Below are positions 43,986 through 56,800 of a stretch of 64,000 nt of DNA, one piece after another (within the stretch, counting starts at the first letter, position 1; every line of letters starts with the position of its first letter). Source of the DNA: Hericium rajendrae. Taxonomy: Eukaryota; Basidiomycota; Agaricomycetes; Russulales; Hericiaceae. The translations under genes were made by a program, and so were the position numbers. The stretch lies in NCBI GenBank assembly GCA_033439255.1, contig CM065888.1, positions 930,001 through 994,000 of the forward strand. The letters are read 5' to 3'. The notes under the pieces were generated by a model. It saw only the letters and a program-made list of their open reading frames with translations. It ran no database searches and was not told the DNA's origin.

Positions 43986-45389
43986 ATGTGTAATCGACTC
44001 CCTAGGGATGTAATCGACCAGGTCCTCACGCACATCCCCGATTTTTGGATTCTGAGAACTGTCTTTACCTTGTCGAAGTACACGTACAGAGCATTCTCTG
44101 CACGTCCGCTGTCCCTCCTAAAAGCAGTTCTTGAGAATGAAAGACCAGTGACGTGGCCATCGGATGCGCATCTGCTCCACTTCAAGGCCACTGGCAAGAT
44201 CGTCGAAGAGGCGCAAGCCGAGGACATCCTTCTCGACAGGAGCGCCATCACGCAGTATCGTACCCATTCAGCGTCATGCTTGAGTTAATAGAAATGTTCA
44301 AGAAGAGGTATGCGTCCCGCCAACGCTGTACGCCATTTCATAATCTCAACCGCGCAATCGCAGGTATACTGGCAACCGCAACCTAACCGAAGGGCAGTTT
44401 GACCGCGTATACCGCGCACTTTATCATATCTGGTTCCATCAGGCCAGATCTGGAACCGATTGGAGTGATTGGATGCGAACCCTGTCGACCGCAGAGCAGG
44501 CACGGAGCACGCACCGCTGACGTTTTCCAGAAGATCCGCTGCTGGCGCTCCCCACACTCAGACCAGAATCGCCGGCTGTCGGACGAACTCAATTCCTCAC
44601 GACGCTGCCATGCGACGGCCTAATGGATGTTGTAGTCGTCTTCCATTTTCTCCGGGAACTTGTTCAACGGCTTTGCACAGATCACATAGTCGAAGTCGAC
44701 ACGACCGACGAAGGTAAGTGACATTGCTATTGCGGAAATGAGCGTATTTCGATGGTGGTGATTCCAATTATATCTCAGTGTATGCGCCCATGAGCTTCCA
44801 GATATTCTACAGACCATATACTATGAACGTGCTCTGAATCCCATCTATGTTAGATTCACCGACAAAATGGACGATCAATTCCTATATCCATGCCTGCCCT
44901 ATCACCAAGAGGAGCTCTCGCAACCTGCGGTAGTGATTCTGGGGCGAGATCATATGTGTTATTTGCAGTATCAGTATTCGCATGTATTCAGCGACTGCTT
45001 GACCGACTACCGTGACCATAATCAGGCGGACTCTGCACAGAAAATCGGCCGAGAGCTTTGGCATCGTACGGCCTCGTCTCCTCATTATGCGCCGTGACTA
45101 ATCGATGATCGTGTCGACAGATGGGCTGGACACAGCGGGATACTGGAACTGCCTTCCGTCGGATGTGTTAGATTGGCTATCGCATAAACCAGGCCACCAC
45201 TGCAACGGAAAATGTAGGGAAGTATGGTCTCAGCCAGTCAGGTAAGGCGATCTTCCTGCAGCCCGACTGTACGCTGCGCCTGACGTTGACGACGTCGAGG
45301 ATGAGTCTGACTTGGATTCGGATGATTCTGAAGACGAAGACAAAGAGTCTGATCAGGGGGATGATGATAATGCTAGCTTGGAGGAATAG
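43986..45389 (+). CDS. F-box-like protein
   Basis: MCNRLPRDVIDQVLTHIPDF and WILRTVFTLSKYTYRAFSAR form an F-box-like N-terminus of the kind expanded in mushrooms; such proteins recruit substrates to SCF ubiquitin ligases. Later exons read YTGNRNLTEGQFDRVYRALY, DPLLALPTLRPESPAVGRTQ, VVFHFLRELVQRLC and TIYYERALNPIYVRFTDKMD, then IGRELWH, DVLDWLSHKPGHHC, and a strongly acidic tail (DVDDVEDESDLDSDDSEDED) ending at TAG 45387-45389. Apparent stops near 44518 and 45096 fall inside introns with agreeing phases and branch sites (GTGATT to TTTCCAG; GTACGG to CGACAG), so the gene can be read intact with about seven introns. Confidence 0.6.
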
Positions 45390-46071
45390 AGTGATGGTTA
45401 TCTTGATGACAGCACAGAAAGGCAAGTGCCTCACTCTGAAAGATAGTACGTTTCTGATGATTGCTTGCTGGGGGGAGCTATGAGCCGTCCGCAGTCTGCC
45501 TAAGTGCTTACACGCGTTGATTTCAGCTCAGTAGTCGATCCATCAGCTCCTGTACCGATGCTGTTGTTGAAATCCACAGAATAAACTTACTGCTGTGCAG
45601 AGATCGCATAAGTACTGTATGTACTTACGAAGAGAGAAAGAAATACATAGTGAGAATCCCTCGGGGACCGGACAAATGACTTGCTCACATCGTACGACCA
45701 TGACAATCCGCTAAGTTACCGATGCATATGACAGGCATACCTCTCTTGCAATCGGGAATCAGGGAACGCCCCTTGCAATTTCAAGTTAAGTGCGCAGTCA
45801 GCAAGATGATGTAACGAACGAAGGCTTTGGACAACAGGTGTCAACAAACCACTACGCCCGGCGTCTCCATTCACTTGACCAAATGACATCGTCACACGGA
45901 CTATACGGGCCATCAAAGGGCCCAACTTCTTCTCCCATTTCTACGCTTGAAAACTAGACAGGTGTATAGTTGAAACAATAAGGAAAGACACGAGACCACC
46001 CTGGAACAAGCTGGACCGAGAGAAGACTAGCTGCCGCGTACATCAATACTATCCAGGTCATAAACAGGGTC
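45390..46071. other. Intergenic, promoter of the Bem46-like gene
   Basis: 680 bp with no supported gene. Confidence 0.5.
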
Positions 46072-48954
46072 ATGTCGAATTACTTTCCGAGTTTCGAGTC
46101 GTTTGCGAAGGTGAGTATCGTCTGGTTAGCTCTGTTGTACGATGCATGCTTACCTCCTCATGTGTCGTCGCTAACGTGCTATGACGTCGCATACTATGAT
46201 AGGGCACGGCTGCCACTGCTGCAGGCTTGTCAACAGTTGGTGCGTCGGCGTCGCTGGGGTCACTTCCTCTGCCACTTCCCCCAGTATCACGACTCCATCG
46301 ACTTACTGTCCAATATGGATTTCCTTAACGCAGGAATGGGCCTTCTCTACTACGGCCAGAATTTCCTGATATACCCTAGTGCCTTCCCTCCAGGCTCCAG
46401 AGTTGGTCCGTAAATTAGCTGTTCGCGGTGCTTTTCGGGTTTTCATGATCAATTTATTCACATGTTGCTATGTTCCATTGCTCTACTGCATATATTTTGC
46501 AAGTTTAGAAGTGCCCACTCCAGCGGACTTCTCATTGCCATATGCCGACGTCACACTCGTCACCCCTGATAATGTCAATATCAAGACTTACATTCTCACC
46601 CAGCGCCGAGATCTGGACCAACAAGTGCCCGGCGCGACGCCAATTGACGTGACTGAAGACCTCAACGACGATCAGAAGGCAAGTGCCTCTCCCATACTTT
46701 GTCATGCAGTGCGCGTTCTACTCCCTCTGAATACGAGAATGAGCAGAACGGCGGATTCTTTTTGAGATTATCTGCACCATCATTGCGTAGATGTCAGGTC
46801 ATTGGTTTGCGTACTGACTTCCTTCGAGCGGTTTGGTCTTCTGTCGATTTTTACTTACTGTGTTATCTCTACAGTTCGCGGCGTCTCGCCCCACTGTCAT
46901 TATGTTCCACGGAAATGGCGGAAATCATGGTCATCGTATCCCGCTTGCAAAGATTTTCTATTCGAAGATGCGTTGTAATGTGGTCATGCCGTCGTACCGA
47001 GGGTGGGTAGTTTCGTCTCTTCATTCGCCAGGATTTTGCCACAGCATGGTCAACATGCCTTCCAATGGCGTGCGGAAGCATGTCATCACGCCTTTCGGGA
47101 TCTGGAATACCCGTTCTCCACGGCCGGCTCGTTTGACCACTTCACCTTCACTTTGGATCTGGTCCGAGACCCAATCGACTTGCAGATCTTTGCTTCTTTG
47201 TGTTCGTTCCTTGTCCGTTTACCGCTTCATTTCCGCGGTGGTGTCAGTACCGAGGACAGGGTACTTCCCATGGATCTGCATCTCGTCTTTCCTCCTTCCG
47301 CTTCTTTTATCTCCACTCCCAGGTTTTCCCAGCTCCATCTCCTCGTGGAGATTCGCAAGCAGTCGAAATGAATTGCTATCCGAGCTCCACTTCCTGCATC
47401 GAGAGTTACTTGCTATAGGGGACCGTGCCCTGATTCCTCATTTACTCTATTACTTTCTTTTGTCTCCCTGACATCCGTGCCGCCGTCTTTCACCACGTTC
47501 TCCCTTCTCATGTCCCTGTTTCTGAACATTTCTCCCACCCGGCTCGCGCTTATCAACATAATGACCCCATTCGACCACGGCCACGTTGTCGTTTGGCCGT
47601 GTCATTCGTCCTCATAACCTTCTTGCCTCCGCGTATCTACATGCATCCGCTGACCACTTTCTGAACCCACAGGTATGGGCGCTCCGAAGGTTCACCATCG
47701 GAAAAAGGTTCGCATCATTCTTCGACGCTGTCACAGACTCCTATCCTTGTTCCTCGGTGTCACGACGAACATCCTCTCTAATTCAGCTGGCTGGGGATGT
47801 TGTCCTGCCTCAGCAAAAGTAGCTCGAGTTGACGCCTGCTGCGTGGATCGTTCCGCTCACTTGTCACACTGCACTCCCCACATCTATCACAGGTCGTTTT
47901 CCCTTATGTGTCTTTTTGGGTTCTACGCTTGACGCACGAGGGAACTGACTGTATTACATCTGGACAGGCTTGCAAATTGACGCCCAGACGGTTCTCGATC
48001 ACGTGCTGCAGCATGAGGCGTTGGGCAGGTCGCCAATCGTAAGTCTTCATTCGTCGACCTCGGACTCTTCTCTCTCCGCCTTGACACGTTCGAGACGCTC
48101 GGCTAATGGATCGCGCGATGGGTAGATTTTGTATGGGCAATCCATTGGCGGTGCTGTTGCCATCGACTTAGCAAGTAAGAATGCGCACGCGGTACGTCGC
48201 TGCTCATGTTCAAACGTGCTTGTGCTGAAAGCCGCCGAATGTTCGCGTTGCGCCCGTAGATCACAGCTATGGTTCTTGAAAACACATTCATGTCCTTGCC
48301 GCGCCTTATTCCTACCGCCCTTCCTCTACTCGGACCGTTCTCCTTCCTGTGTCACCAGAAATGGGAGTCATATTTGAAGGTACATACATTTTCTTCTCGC
48401 TCGCTTTCTTCGACGCTGAGACTGGGCTGGATGTTGCGCTTTAGGTGCCCAAGATCCCCAAGTCGATACGAATCTTGCTGCTCGGTGGCGCGCGGGACGA
48501 GGTCGTACCTCGTGAACAAATGCAGGGCCTCTGGGAACTTATCCGCACACGGTCCTTGAACCCGAGCGCCGCCTTTCCCTCCGCGTCTTCTTCGGTGTCT
48601 TTCTCTTCGCCCGGTACCCCGATGAAGGGCGCCTCGGCTGCGGACAAACCGAGCCCACGCAAGAGTACATCTGACGGATCCGGCGGCCCAGCTGCGGAAG
48701 AGCCGGTGGGCGGCACTAAGGTGGACGGCGGGGACAAATACATCGAGTACCCCGACGGAACGCACAGTGAGTACCTGCGCTGCCGGCGGTTTCGCTCGTC
48801 CGTGCTTCGCGGCTGCGTTATTTTGCTGCGTTATTTTGGTCGCTGAACGGTCTTTGCAGACGATACATGTGTGCAACATGGGTATTGGAAGGCCGTATCG
48901 GAGTTCATCGCTAGCCTAGGTCCGTCCATAGATGAGAAGAGGAGGGGCCTGTAG
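46072..48954 (+). CDS. bem46: Bem46/ABHD13-family alpha/beta hydrolase
   Basis: A membrane-associated serine hydrolase of the Bem46 family. Exons read MSNYFPSFESFAK, GMGLLYYGQNFLIYPSAFPP, PADFSLPYADVTLVTPDNVN, RPTVIMFHGNGGNHGHRIPL, VVMPSYRG, a 36 nt exon encoding YGRSEGSPSEK (about 47674-47709), LQIDAQTVLDHVLQHEALGR, and ILYGQSIGGAVAIDLASKNA with the nucleophile Ser in GQSIGG. Then come MVLENTFMSLPRLIPTALPL, LLLGGARDEVVPREQMQG with the catalytic Asp, and HGYWKAVSEF with the catalytic His. A Ser/Gly/Pro-rich insert separates the last two. Introns after YRG (about 670 bp) and after the small exon (about 260 bp) are far longer than the usual 50-60 bp. In fungi the family is linked to cell polarity and hyphal growth. 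Stop TAG 48952-48954. Confidence 0.85.
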
Positions 48955-51900
48955 ACGTTAATATGAGGGCTCGTAAGGCGCCTTTGGGTGCGCTAATGAC
49001 GCGGCTATCCGTCTCTCACTTCTTCTGCTCGTATGCTCTCGCGGCCGCGCTTTAGTACCATGCAGCCTTATGCATCCTGGCTAGGACATTTCCAGATACG
49101 CTTGTGCTGATATAGGATTTATCTCCCGTCCGTTCGTTGCGTGTCCCGTCTTTTCGTCAAGCGTTTCCATAACCTGATGAATGTCCAGGTCAAGTAGATT
49201 CGGTGACCTTTCTGTCTATATATGAAAAACGAAAGGCAAATACTCGTATTGACGGAATGTCCCCTAGTTCAGTGTTTCGTACTTACAAGGATTGGTTATG
49301 AGTCAAGCTGTTCAGAATCACTTCGTCGTGTTTTCCAGAGGCTTCGATCACGTAAACTACTTGTTGATCGCATTGATGGACGGTTCATTTTCACCGGGCG
49401 TTCATGCTTTCATGGAAGACGACTCTTGACTGACTTCTCATATTAAACCATACTATGCGTACACCGGAGTTGGTCAGCTTTTCACTATTTGCGTTGTGCT
49501 GCTCTATACACAACACATATCGTCAAAGTTTTTACATACATGATGGGGCAAATATCTCAATTTTATGAACATGCTTTTTCCCGATTTTTCGAAGGGGATG
49601 CAGTCGTGTCGGGCAGTGACCGAGGAGGGGGGGTCGCAAACTGGCCCTCTGAACGGGAGTTGGTCAATTTCGCCGGGGACTTGTCACTGGGGAAGCGCCG
49701 ACTGCGTCGGCAGAAACCTTGCTTGCAGGATGAATTGGGTTTTATCAATAAATCTACAGATATGTTGGACTAATGTACTAGGCATTGACCGATAGTATCT
49801 TCTATGTTTGTATACATCTTGGTGTTTGCTTCGTATGCTTATGCTAAAATCCACATCTCGAGACACTCATTTTCTTCTACGTGCCGTTTACGTTAGCCAC
49901 TTTCAGGGCATGTTAACTTCAATGATGACCCGCATGTTGGTTCATTGAAGGTATTCAGTGGCGCGCACCTCGTGAGCCATGGCCCCGCAGCAGTCAGATA
50001 CTTGGAGTCGTCGGCAATGTCATCAAATCTCTCTTCTGCACGACATTGTGACCGGCAGAGATGACCTACAACATCGATTGATGCCTGTGTCGGGGAGCTG
50101 GAAGGAGCAGTGGGGCACTGGAGTCTGGAGAGCATGTGCACATTGTCGGCTCCGTGCGCGCGATGCTGGAAATGCACGTGCATTGCATAGGCTATGCACA
50201 CGCTGCTGGGAGTGCGTATGCATGATGCTGGGAGCCATGAGTGTGTTGTTGGGTGTCTGCGACGTGACAAGCTCGCGCGAGGTTGTCGAAGGCCGAGTCG
50301 GTATGCAAGACGTTGCGCAACGGTCGGGCGCGAAAACACAGAGCCTGCACACAGGGGTCATCGAAATGGTGATGGCTTGTCGGGGCGCTGGAGATGAGAG
50401 ATATGTGTGCTGTTACGCCCACTGTCATCCGTGTGGGCAAATTTGGCGAGGATGCAACAAGTACGTACAGACGTTGTTGGATGCAGAGACACGGCACAGC
50501 GCCGAGGTAGAGCATATTCATCTCGATCGTAATGGCTTGGAAGTCCTCCCGCAGGCACACAGCTCAGCAACCTGCTTTTTAATCTGTAGCAGATTGATCT
50601 GTCTTACCTGGACTCCCTCTGTCAATTGAACCAAGTTGGCGACAGCTTCAAGTAAGGCATTGCTACAAGTTTTCTGCAAGCTGCCACAAATAATATGCTC
50701 GCGACGGTCATCGACACATATGATGCTGCTCATCGAGCTGAAGCCTTGCGGGCCTATCAAGCTGGAGTCGTACAACTGTGGAGAGTATCAGACCACTATG
50801 ATGTACAAGTCACATAGGCGCACTTACCATTTTCTTAGTGAACCAAGCACGATTGGACTCATGTACGGAAACTGACTACTTACTGGCTTCAGTGCATTTA
50901 ACTTTGTATATCCAAGTGGGTCGACCCTCGTGGCATAATCAGTGCTGTTCGCTCACATACGATCTAGATCTCTGGGCAGTAAAGATGCATTATTCTTGCA
51001 CCAGAATTGCGCGCAGTACTGGGCGATCAGGAAAGCTGGTTTGCGGTGATATGAAAGAGGATAGAATGCTAGCGCTTTTACCGTGAAGGAACGGCGCTAA
51101 TGCAATGTTTGTAGCTGTTGTCTGGGTTGGTTTCGGCGCTATAATTACGAGGGTGCGATAAACCTTGGCAAGCAAGGTAACGGTCAGTCACGTATGCCGA
51201 CTTAGAAGTCCGACGGCAAGTGGGCGAAGATAGCGGGCGCATGAGACGTCGGACATCGAAAGCAACGCCTGCGCCGAGCGAGTGCCGGTGGCTGCAGTCA
51301 CGCTTCACCTCCTCCACGCCAGGACATCGAGATTGCTGCCTCCTGATGCGAAACTTGTCGCGGAGAAATGTAGCTTCGTATGAAGCATGTGTACCCTCCG
51401 CGGTTCATTTTTTTCGGAGGCCGAAGACTGTCCGATCTTGTGGATCTGGACCATCTGCGCACAGAAAAGTGCGCTTTTCAGCACTTTACGACGTTTGACT
51501 TGTTCATCTTCGAACAACAAATCGAAAAAAATCAGAATCATATTCAGAGTATCCAAATCATCGTGTATGAATATTTTGGCTATCAAATTCGTAGTGGAAG
51601 ATGTCGAAATCCAAAAAACCATCTCTAGTCTCAAATCCAACTCCCATCTACGGATAGTACCTGGATTGCTTCAGCTAGACGGCAGGTCACGTCGAGCCGG
51701 CTCGCAAATTCGCGCTATGAAACCAACTTTATCTAGGCGATCGGAAGTGTTCAACTCGGGCTTCTGGCGTTTGTCACTAGCTTAGTCGCCCAGAGACAGA
51801 GTATACAGGACTCAACGCTTCGTACCTCAGGATCGTCTGTCTGACCACTAGCTTGCCTCCAGCCGACATTCTGACCCGCGGGACTCTTGCTGTTCTCATC

Positions 51901-53272
51901 CGACATCTGAACAGGGTCCTAATCATTTGCCAGACCCATCTTGCTCAATACCATGAAAGTCATCATACTGTTTCCGATTGTACTGTTTCCGATTGTACCG
52001 AGACAGCACCTGACACCAAGCTCGAGTTCCATCCCACGCACTCCGAGGTCTCAACGTGCTCTCGGCTCACATCACGCAGGGTCAATGCGTCTTGGGAATC
52101 TGCGATCGCTTTCACAGTGATGGAAGCGTAGCTGCTGGATTTTCATCATCTCATCAACTCAGACCTACGAGCCCATCTTCCGGCCAAATGCGTTGTCAAA
52201 ATCTGATCCTGAACCTCTGATGATAGTTTGCACCGATGGAAGGTGTGTTCCGCCACAACTCAAACTACTTCGCAAGCGAGCCCGCCTCGTTCTCACCTCG
52301 TTCTCGATATCGATTGCACTACGCCTAGCCGCAGAGTCATGGTCCACCTGCAGGCTGCAATTCAGCCTAAAGCCGTAGCTTTCTAGAACTTATCATGCAA
52401 AGATTGTTAACACTTAAAGATGCTCCTGAAACATCCGGCTTTCGGCTTCCATGCGTCGACGTCGATTAGCGCGCGTGCCGACGAGGACTCGAGATCTCCG
52501 ACCGATGCCATCCTATGCCATCCCGACGCGCCGAGGCGCGATTTCTGGAAGATAAGGCCCCCGGCATCCATTGATGGGATTTCCTATGACCTGCATCATA
52601 TGACGTTGATCTCCACTAACGCATGAGGCTGCATTCAAAATTTGAGGGTTTTAGGCTTCGTGACTAGCCGCAACGTCAGGAGGCCAAAAGCTGGCCCGCA
52701 TCAAGAATGTAATTGGCTGAGAGGCCGTGGGACACTGGCATTACGTCCAAAAGAGGAAGGTAAGTAAGTTCGTTTCGTGCTTCTTCTCGGTCACGTTTCA
52801 CGAGCTAACCCTTATGCGACTCCACAAAATCACTTCCGTCACTTCCGAGCGCGCTCGCATAGACAGCTTCCCTCGGCTAATGCTCATAGGTATGTCTCGC
52901 CCCTTCCAGACCATCTCCATTCGTCGAACATAGCTCTGGTATTGATCTCTGAAAACATTAGAAGATATTCATCGACGAGACAGGGCTCTAGGGCGGCACT
53001 GTGATCACCTCTCGGAACTTCCTCTCAGCTGTTCGGAATACCTTGGCCTGTTGATTCAATCTATGGCGATCTTCTTTCACTTTCGTTGCCTTGGTACTGT
53101 GGCGCGCTCCGCGGCGGAAATTTAAAGAGCCTTCGATTATTGAGTAGCACGAGCCCGCCTCGCGGCGCATTCACGACCCTCGCATCGGCATCTTCTGACG
53201 TTCACAATCTCAATGATCTCGGGGCCACCCCGAATTCCGGCATATTCCTTGCGCACGGACTGCCCCAGCGAG
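48955..53272. other. 4.3 kb region with no confident gene
   Basis: No complete gene is seen. The best candidate is a minus-strand fragment near 50.6-50.95 kb (TRVDPLGYTKLNALKP, then after a possible intron LYDSSLIGPQGFSSMSSIIC and NALLEAVANLVQLTEGVQ). It lacks a start and end. Other frames, including a 216-codon plus frame at 49979-50629, look like chance frames. Confidence 0.45.
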
Positions 53273-53279
53273 TATAAAA
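53273..53279 (+). promoter_or_regulatory. TATA box of SC15-like gene 1
   Basis: TATAAAA lies about 115 bp upstream of the ATG at 53394, followed by a CT-rich leader typical of highly expressed fungal genes. Confidence 0.65.
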
Positions 53280-53393
53280 TCTTGCATCCGCATTGATCTC
53301 GCCCATCGACTTCTGTCTTCTTCCCCTGCTCAAGCCGAAAAGCCCAATCCCCTACCCACTACATTCCTTACCACCCACACAGTCTTTACCACA

Positions 53394-54148
53394 ATGCCTT
53401 CCTTCGCCAAGATCGCTTCCTTCGCTGCCCTCGCCTTCGGCGCCCTCGTTTCTGCCGCTCCTCTCAGCGCCGTTAACGGTGCAGTTGGCAAGGTCGCATC
53501 GACCGTCCCCGCAGTGCCTGCCCTCCCCCGTGGTGTTGCCCCCGTTTGCATTGAGGGCATCTTCAACGACCTGACTGAGACGCTGACTCCCATCACTGGC
53601 GAGCTCAGTAAGTTTTCGATTTCTCGATCGCATGGAGTAGAGCCTGACAGGCGTTTCAGAGTTCATCGTCTCGGGTAACGCGACCCAGGAAGTCCTTGGC
53701 CCCATTGTCGATGATATCAAGGACACCATCCAGGATGCGGTCAACGCCCTGAACACCCTCGTGGGCAAGCCCGTCGATCAGATCCTCATCTCGGTCGACG
53801 GCACCGTCAAGTTGACCCTGGGTGATGTCGCTAAGCTCGTTGCTGGCGTCCTCACCATCGTCTTCACCGCTCTTGGCAAGGTCCTCCGCCTCGCGAGCAT
53901 TGATGTTGCAGTAGTCGTCTCTATCCTCGCGCCCGTCGTGTACGTGTTTTTCATCGCGCGTCTAAGAGTGATATATTGATCCGTGGTTGTTCAGTGAACT
54001 TGTTGCTGCTCTCCTCTCCGTCGTGCTCAAGCTCGTCGGTGGTGTCCTCGGCGACGTTGTTGGCGCCGTCCTCCCCCTCATTGGTGGTCTCATTCCCATC
54101 ATCCTCCAGCTCAACGTTGCTGCTATCCTCTCCATCCTCCGCATCTAA
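53394..54148 (+). CDS. SC15-like small secreted protein, copy 1
   Basis: MPSFAKIASFAALAFGALVS is a signal peptide ending near SAAP. The mature part begins hydrophilic (EGIFNDLTETLTPITGEL, NATQEVLGPIVDDIKDTIQD) and becomes increasingly hydrophobic (LGDVAKLVAGVLTIVFTALG, then ELVAALLSVVLKLVGGVLGD, ending LNVAAILSILRI). The hydrophilic N-terminal and hydrophobic C-terminal halves match SC15 of Schizophyllum commune, a secreted protein that helps form aerial hyphae and attach mycelium. Two introns (GTAAGT at 53609; GTGTAC near 53937) break the frame. Identification rests on overall architecture and the signal peptide, not on a domain signature. Confidence 0.65.
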
Positions 54149-56707
54149 GGAATTTCTGTACGCCGCCTTCCATGTTATCAGCCTTATGGCGCAGCTTTGA
54201 TATTTTAATATTCCAGATTGCGTTATGCTCATACCCAGGCTCCTTTTCGTTGGAGGAATGATGGCGGCATATCGTGCTCGTAGCTACATCTACTGCGCAA
54301 TATAATCTCTCACTCTCAGTCGTCAGTGTGGAGCCTTATGAGTCTATTTTGTGCATCATTGCGTCAATCCTTGCATCGAATTATTGTAAAGAGGATGCTA
54401 TTTGTGTTCGTTTTACGGTGCTCGAGGCGTGTGGGTTGGCCATGCGTGCTTCGGCTCATCATTGGCGTAATTTTGAGTTCACCCGGCGGAGTTGGCAAAG
54501 GCTTCTAGATGTGGAGCACCCCGGTACGGCAATGTCATTATTATACGTGATCAGTCAAATGGCGGTGCACATAGATTGATCTTCCGTTCGACAGGACAAG
54601 ACAAGGGTCAGACGTGGAACGGGTCTTCCTGATTTCCGTCGACGTGTCTTTGGCACATTTGTATCATTTATGTGGTGGTCTGTTCTGCGCGGCAGGACAA
54701 CGGTGAGTAGGTTTGCCGCCGACCCGATTTCCATCTAGAGAGGTCGGAAGCTCATCGTCTTGTACACGGTACGTTGTCGCCTGCATGGCAAAGCGTGGAA
54801 GCTGGAAAGCTGAGATAGTGCGGAAATATCTAGCCTTCGACACCATTACATGATTGGCGCTAAGAGAAGTCTCTACCAAACAGGAGGCCTCGTGGCTGAT
54901 TTTACCGCGCGGGTTGAGCAGAAGGCGGGTGACACGAACGTTGGACTCGGTGAAGTCCTCGAGCCGCATCGTACGTAACGCAATCAACTTGCGATCAACA
55001 GCTCAACACCTTTCGAGACGCACCCCGATGCGGTCAGTTTCACTGATCCTGCTGGTGCATCACTAGCACGAGAGCATCCGGGATTTCTGCCATTCTGGCT
55101 CGGTATTTTGAACTGTAGCGTCATAGAACGCAGGAAGCGCTAGTCACGCTGCGGTTAACCGCAGAATCGGGATGGTTCGGCGTTCGCGACACCGACGCAA
55201 ATTTAGTCTCGAAGGCAGCAGGACAGACGCTTTCTCACTGAACGATGGTTCGTTGAGGCTAACATGTCTGTATCGGCGGGATACCTCAAAGCTGGTGCTT
55301 CTAATTTCATTGGATGTACGTTTTGAATATGTTCAGTCATTTCATTCCAACTTGACAGCTGATGCAATGGCGTTTGTCTCTCATGAGCCCGATGAACTCC
55401 GACCGTGCACAGCTCGCACTCCACATAACGGAATGCCATCCTGGAGCAGCGCCTTGGATGGCAAAGCGATCCTCGCTTTGTCACATCTCGTGGGTCCCAA
55501 TCGATGAGAGTCAACCGTGCAGGTCATGGCCATGTGCAAAGATGATCCTCTTTTCTCCCAAACGGTCTATCAAGTGGAGTCTCGAGCGCACGGGACATCC
55601 TTCAGGCACAATGAACTGTCGTTCATGTCCTGGACATGTTGTCGTGACAAGGAGCCTTTCCCCAAGTCAACGGCGCCATTGATATTGACTTTGTCCTGGC
55701 ACCACATTTCTTCGCAGGCACTTCAGTTCACATCGTACCCCAGACGTTTGTCGTTTATTCTTGGGAAAATTCTGCCGTGTTGTATCTGGGCTCCTCTTGG
55801 CGTTCTTGCCTTCGTGCGTTCAAACTCCCTACCACCTTCGGTAGTTTCCGAAAAGGCTGTAGTTCAGTACGGTGCTGGGCAGGCGCGTTGCGCTTCTTTC
55901 TCATACCCTAGATCATCGGCTGGTCGTTCCCATGAACTTTCAGAGAGATTATATCACTAACGTCTCAGTCACGATCTAGGTCGCATTTTGGGGTTCAAGC
56001 TTCAAGCTGAAGTAAAACCCGTCCTCGAGAAGCACGCAAGGTTATATTCATTTTGCGTCAGCTGTCGGTGACGAATGGAATATCGTTGCCTGTCATTGCT
56101 GTTTAAAACAGTTCTGATTCTGTTCAGTCAAAGGAGAATACCAATAAGGTGTAGTCGTCAGAGAAAATCTGGATTAAACGGACTGTTGAAGTTGCAGGGA
56201 AACTGACGGTGGACTACGATGCACGCGGAAGTAAAAAGAGGTACGTGGGTGAAAGTCGCTGATGAAAGCTCCAGTGCCTGTCCATCGAGGTGTACGCTCG
56301 ATATTGCGCTGTCGTCAACACTTACTCAGTGGCCAGCAGGATTTTGAACGAGACTTGGCCCTTGAGATACGCATATGACGATACACCTACCCCAGAATTC
56401 GAGCCTTGAGTCTATTCCGTGGGTAATGAACCGCGTGGACGAGAAAGTGCATGTCCATACACTGTCCGCATCGAAATGGTGCCTAGGTGAGCCACCAAAG
56501 CTTCGAAGATGCGTCAAACTCACAGAACCACTAGCATTTCGGGCCCACTCCAAGCCGCGAGGCGGACCTGTCACGCAAAGCCTTCCTGGCTGTGTGTTTT
56601 CTCGTTCATCTGTAGGAAAGCGTGACGATCAGCGGACCTCGCGCAATATCTCCTACTAATTTCCTTTCGCCGACCTATCACCTCTGGCTTTGCAGCATCG
56701 CAATCCC
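54149..56707. other. Spacer between the two SC15-like genes
   Basis: 2.6 kb without a gene I can support. Frames near 55.4-55.9 kb are not convincing. Confidence 0.45.
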
Positions 56708-56715
56708 TATAAAAG
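56708..56715 (+). promoter_or_regulatory. TATA box of SC15-like gene 2
   Basis: TATAAAAG lies 93 bp upstream of ATG 56801, with a pyrimidine-rich leader (CCAAGACCTCTACTATTCC). The architecture resembles that of copy 1. Confidence 0.65.
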
Positions 56716-56800
56716 CCCGCCCAAGACCTCTACTATTCCTCACCCCCGGGCCATACACAGTTCGCATTCAGCAGCTCTTCGCTTTCTACACAGATCAGCC

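Noticed and set aside
44500-45100. F-box-like gene as pseudogene because of in-frame TGA codons
   Set aside because: Both stops fall inside introns with GT-AG ends, branch sites and matching phases.
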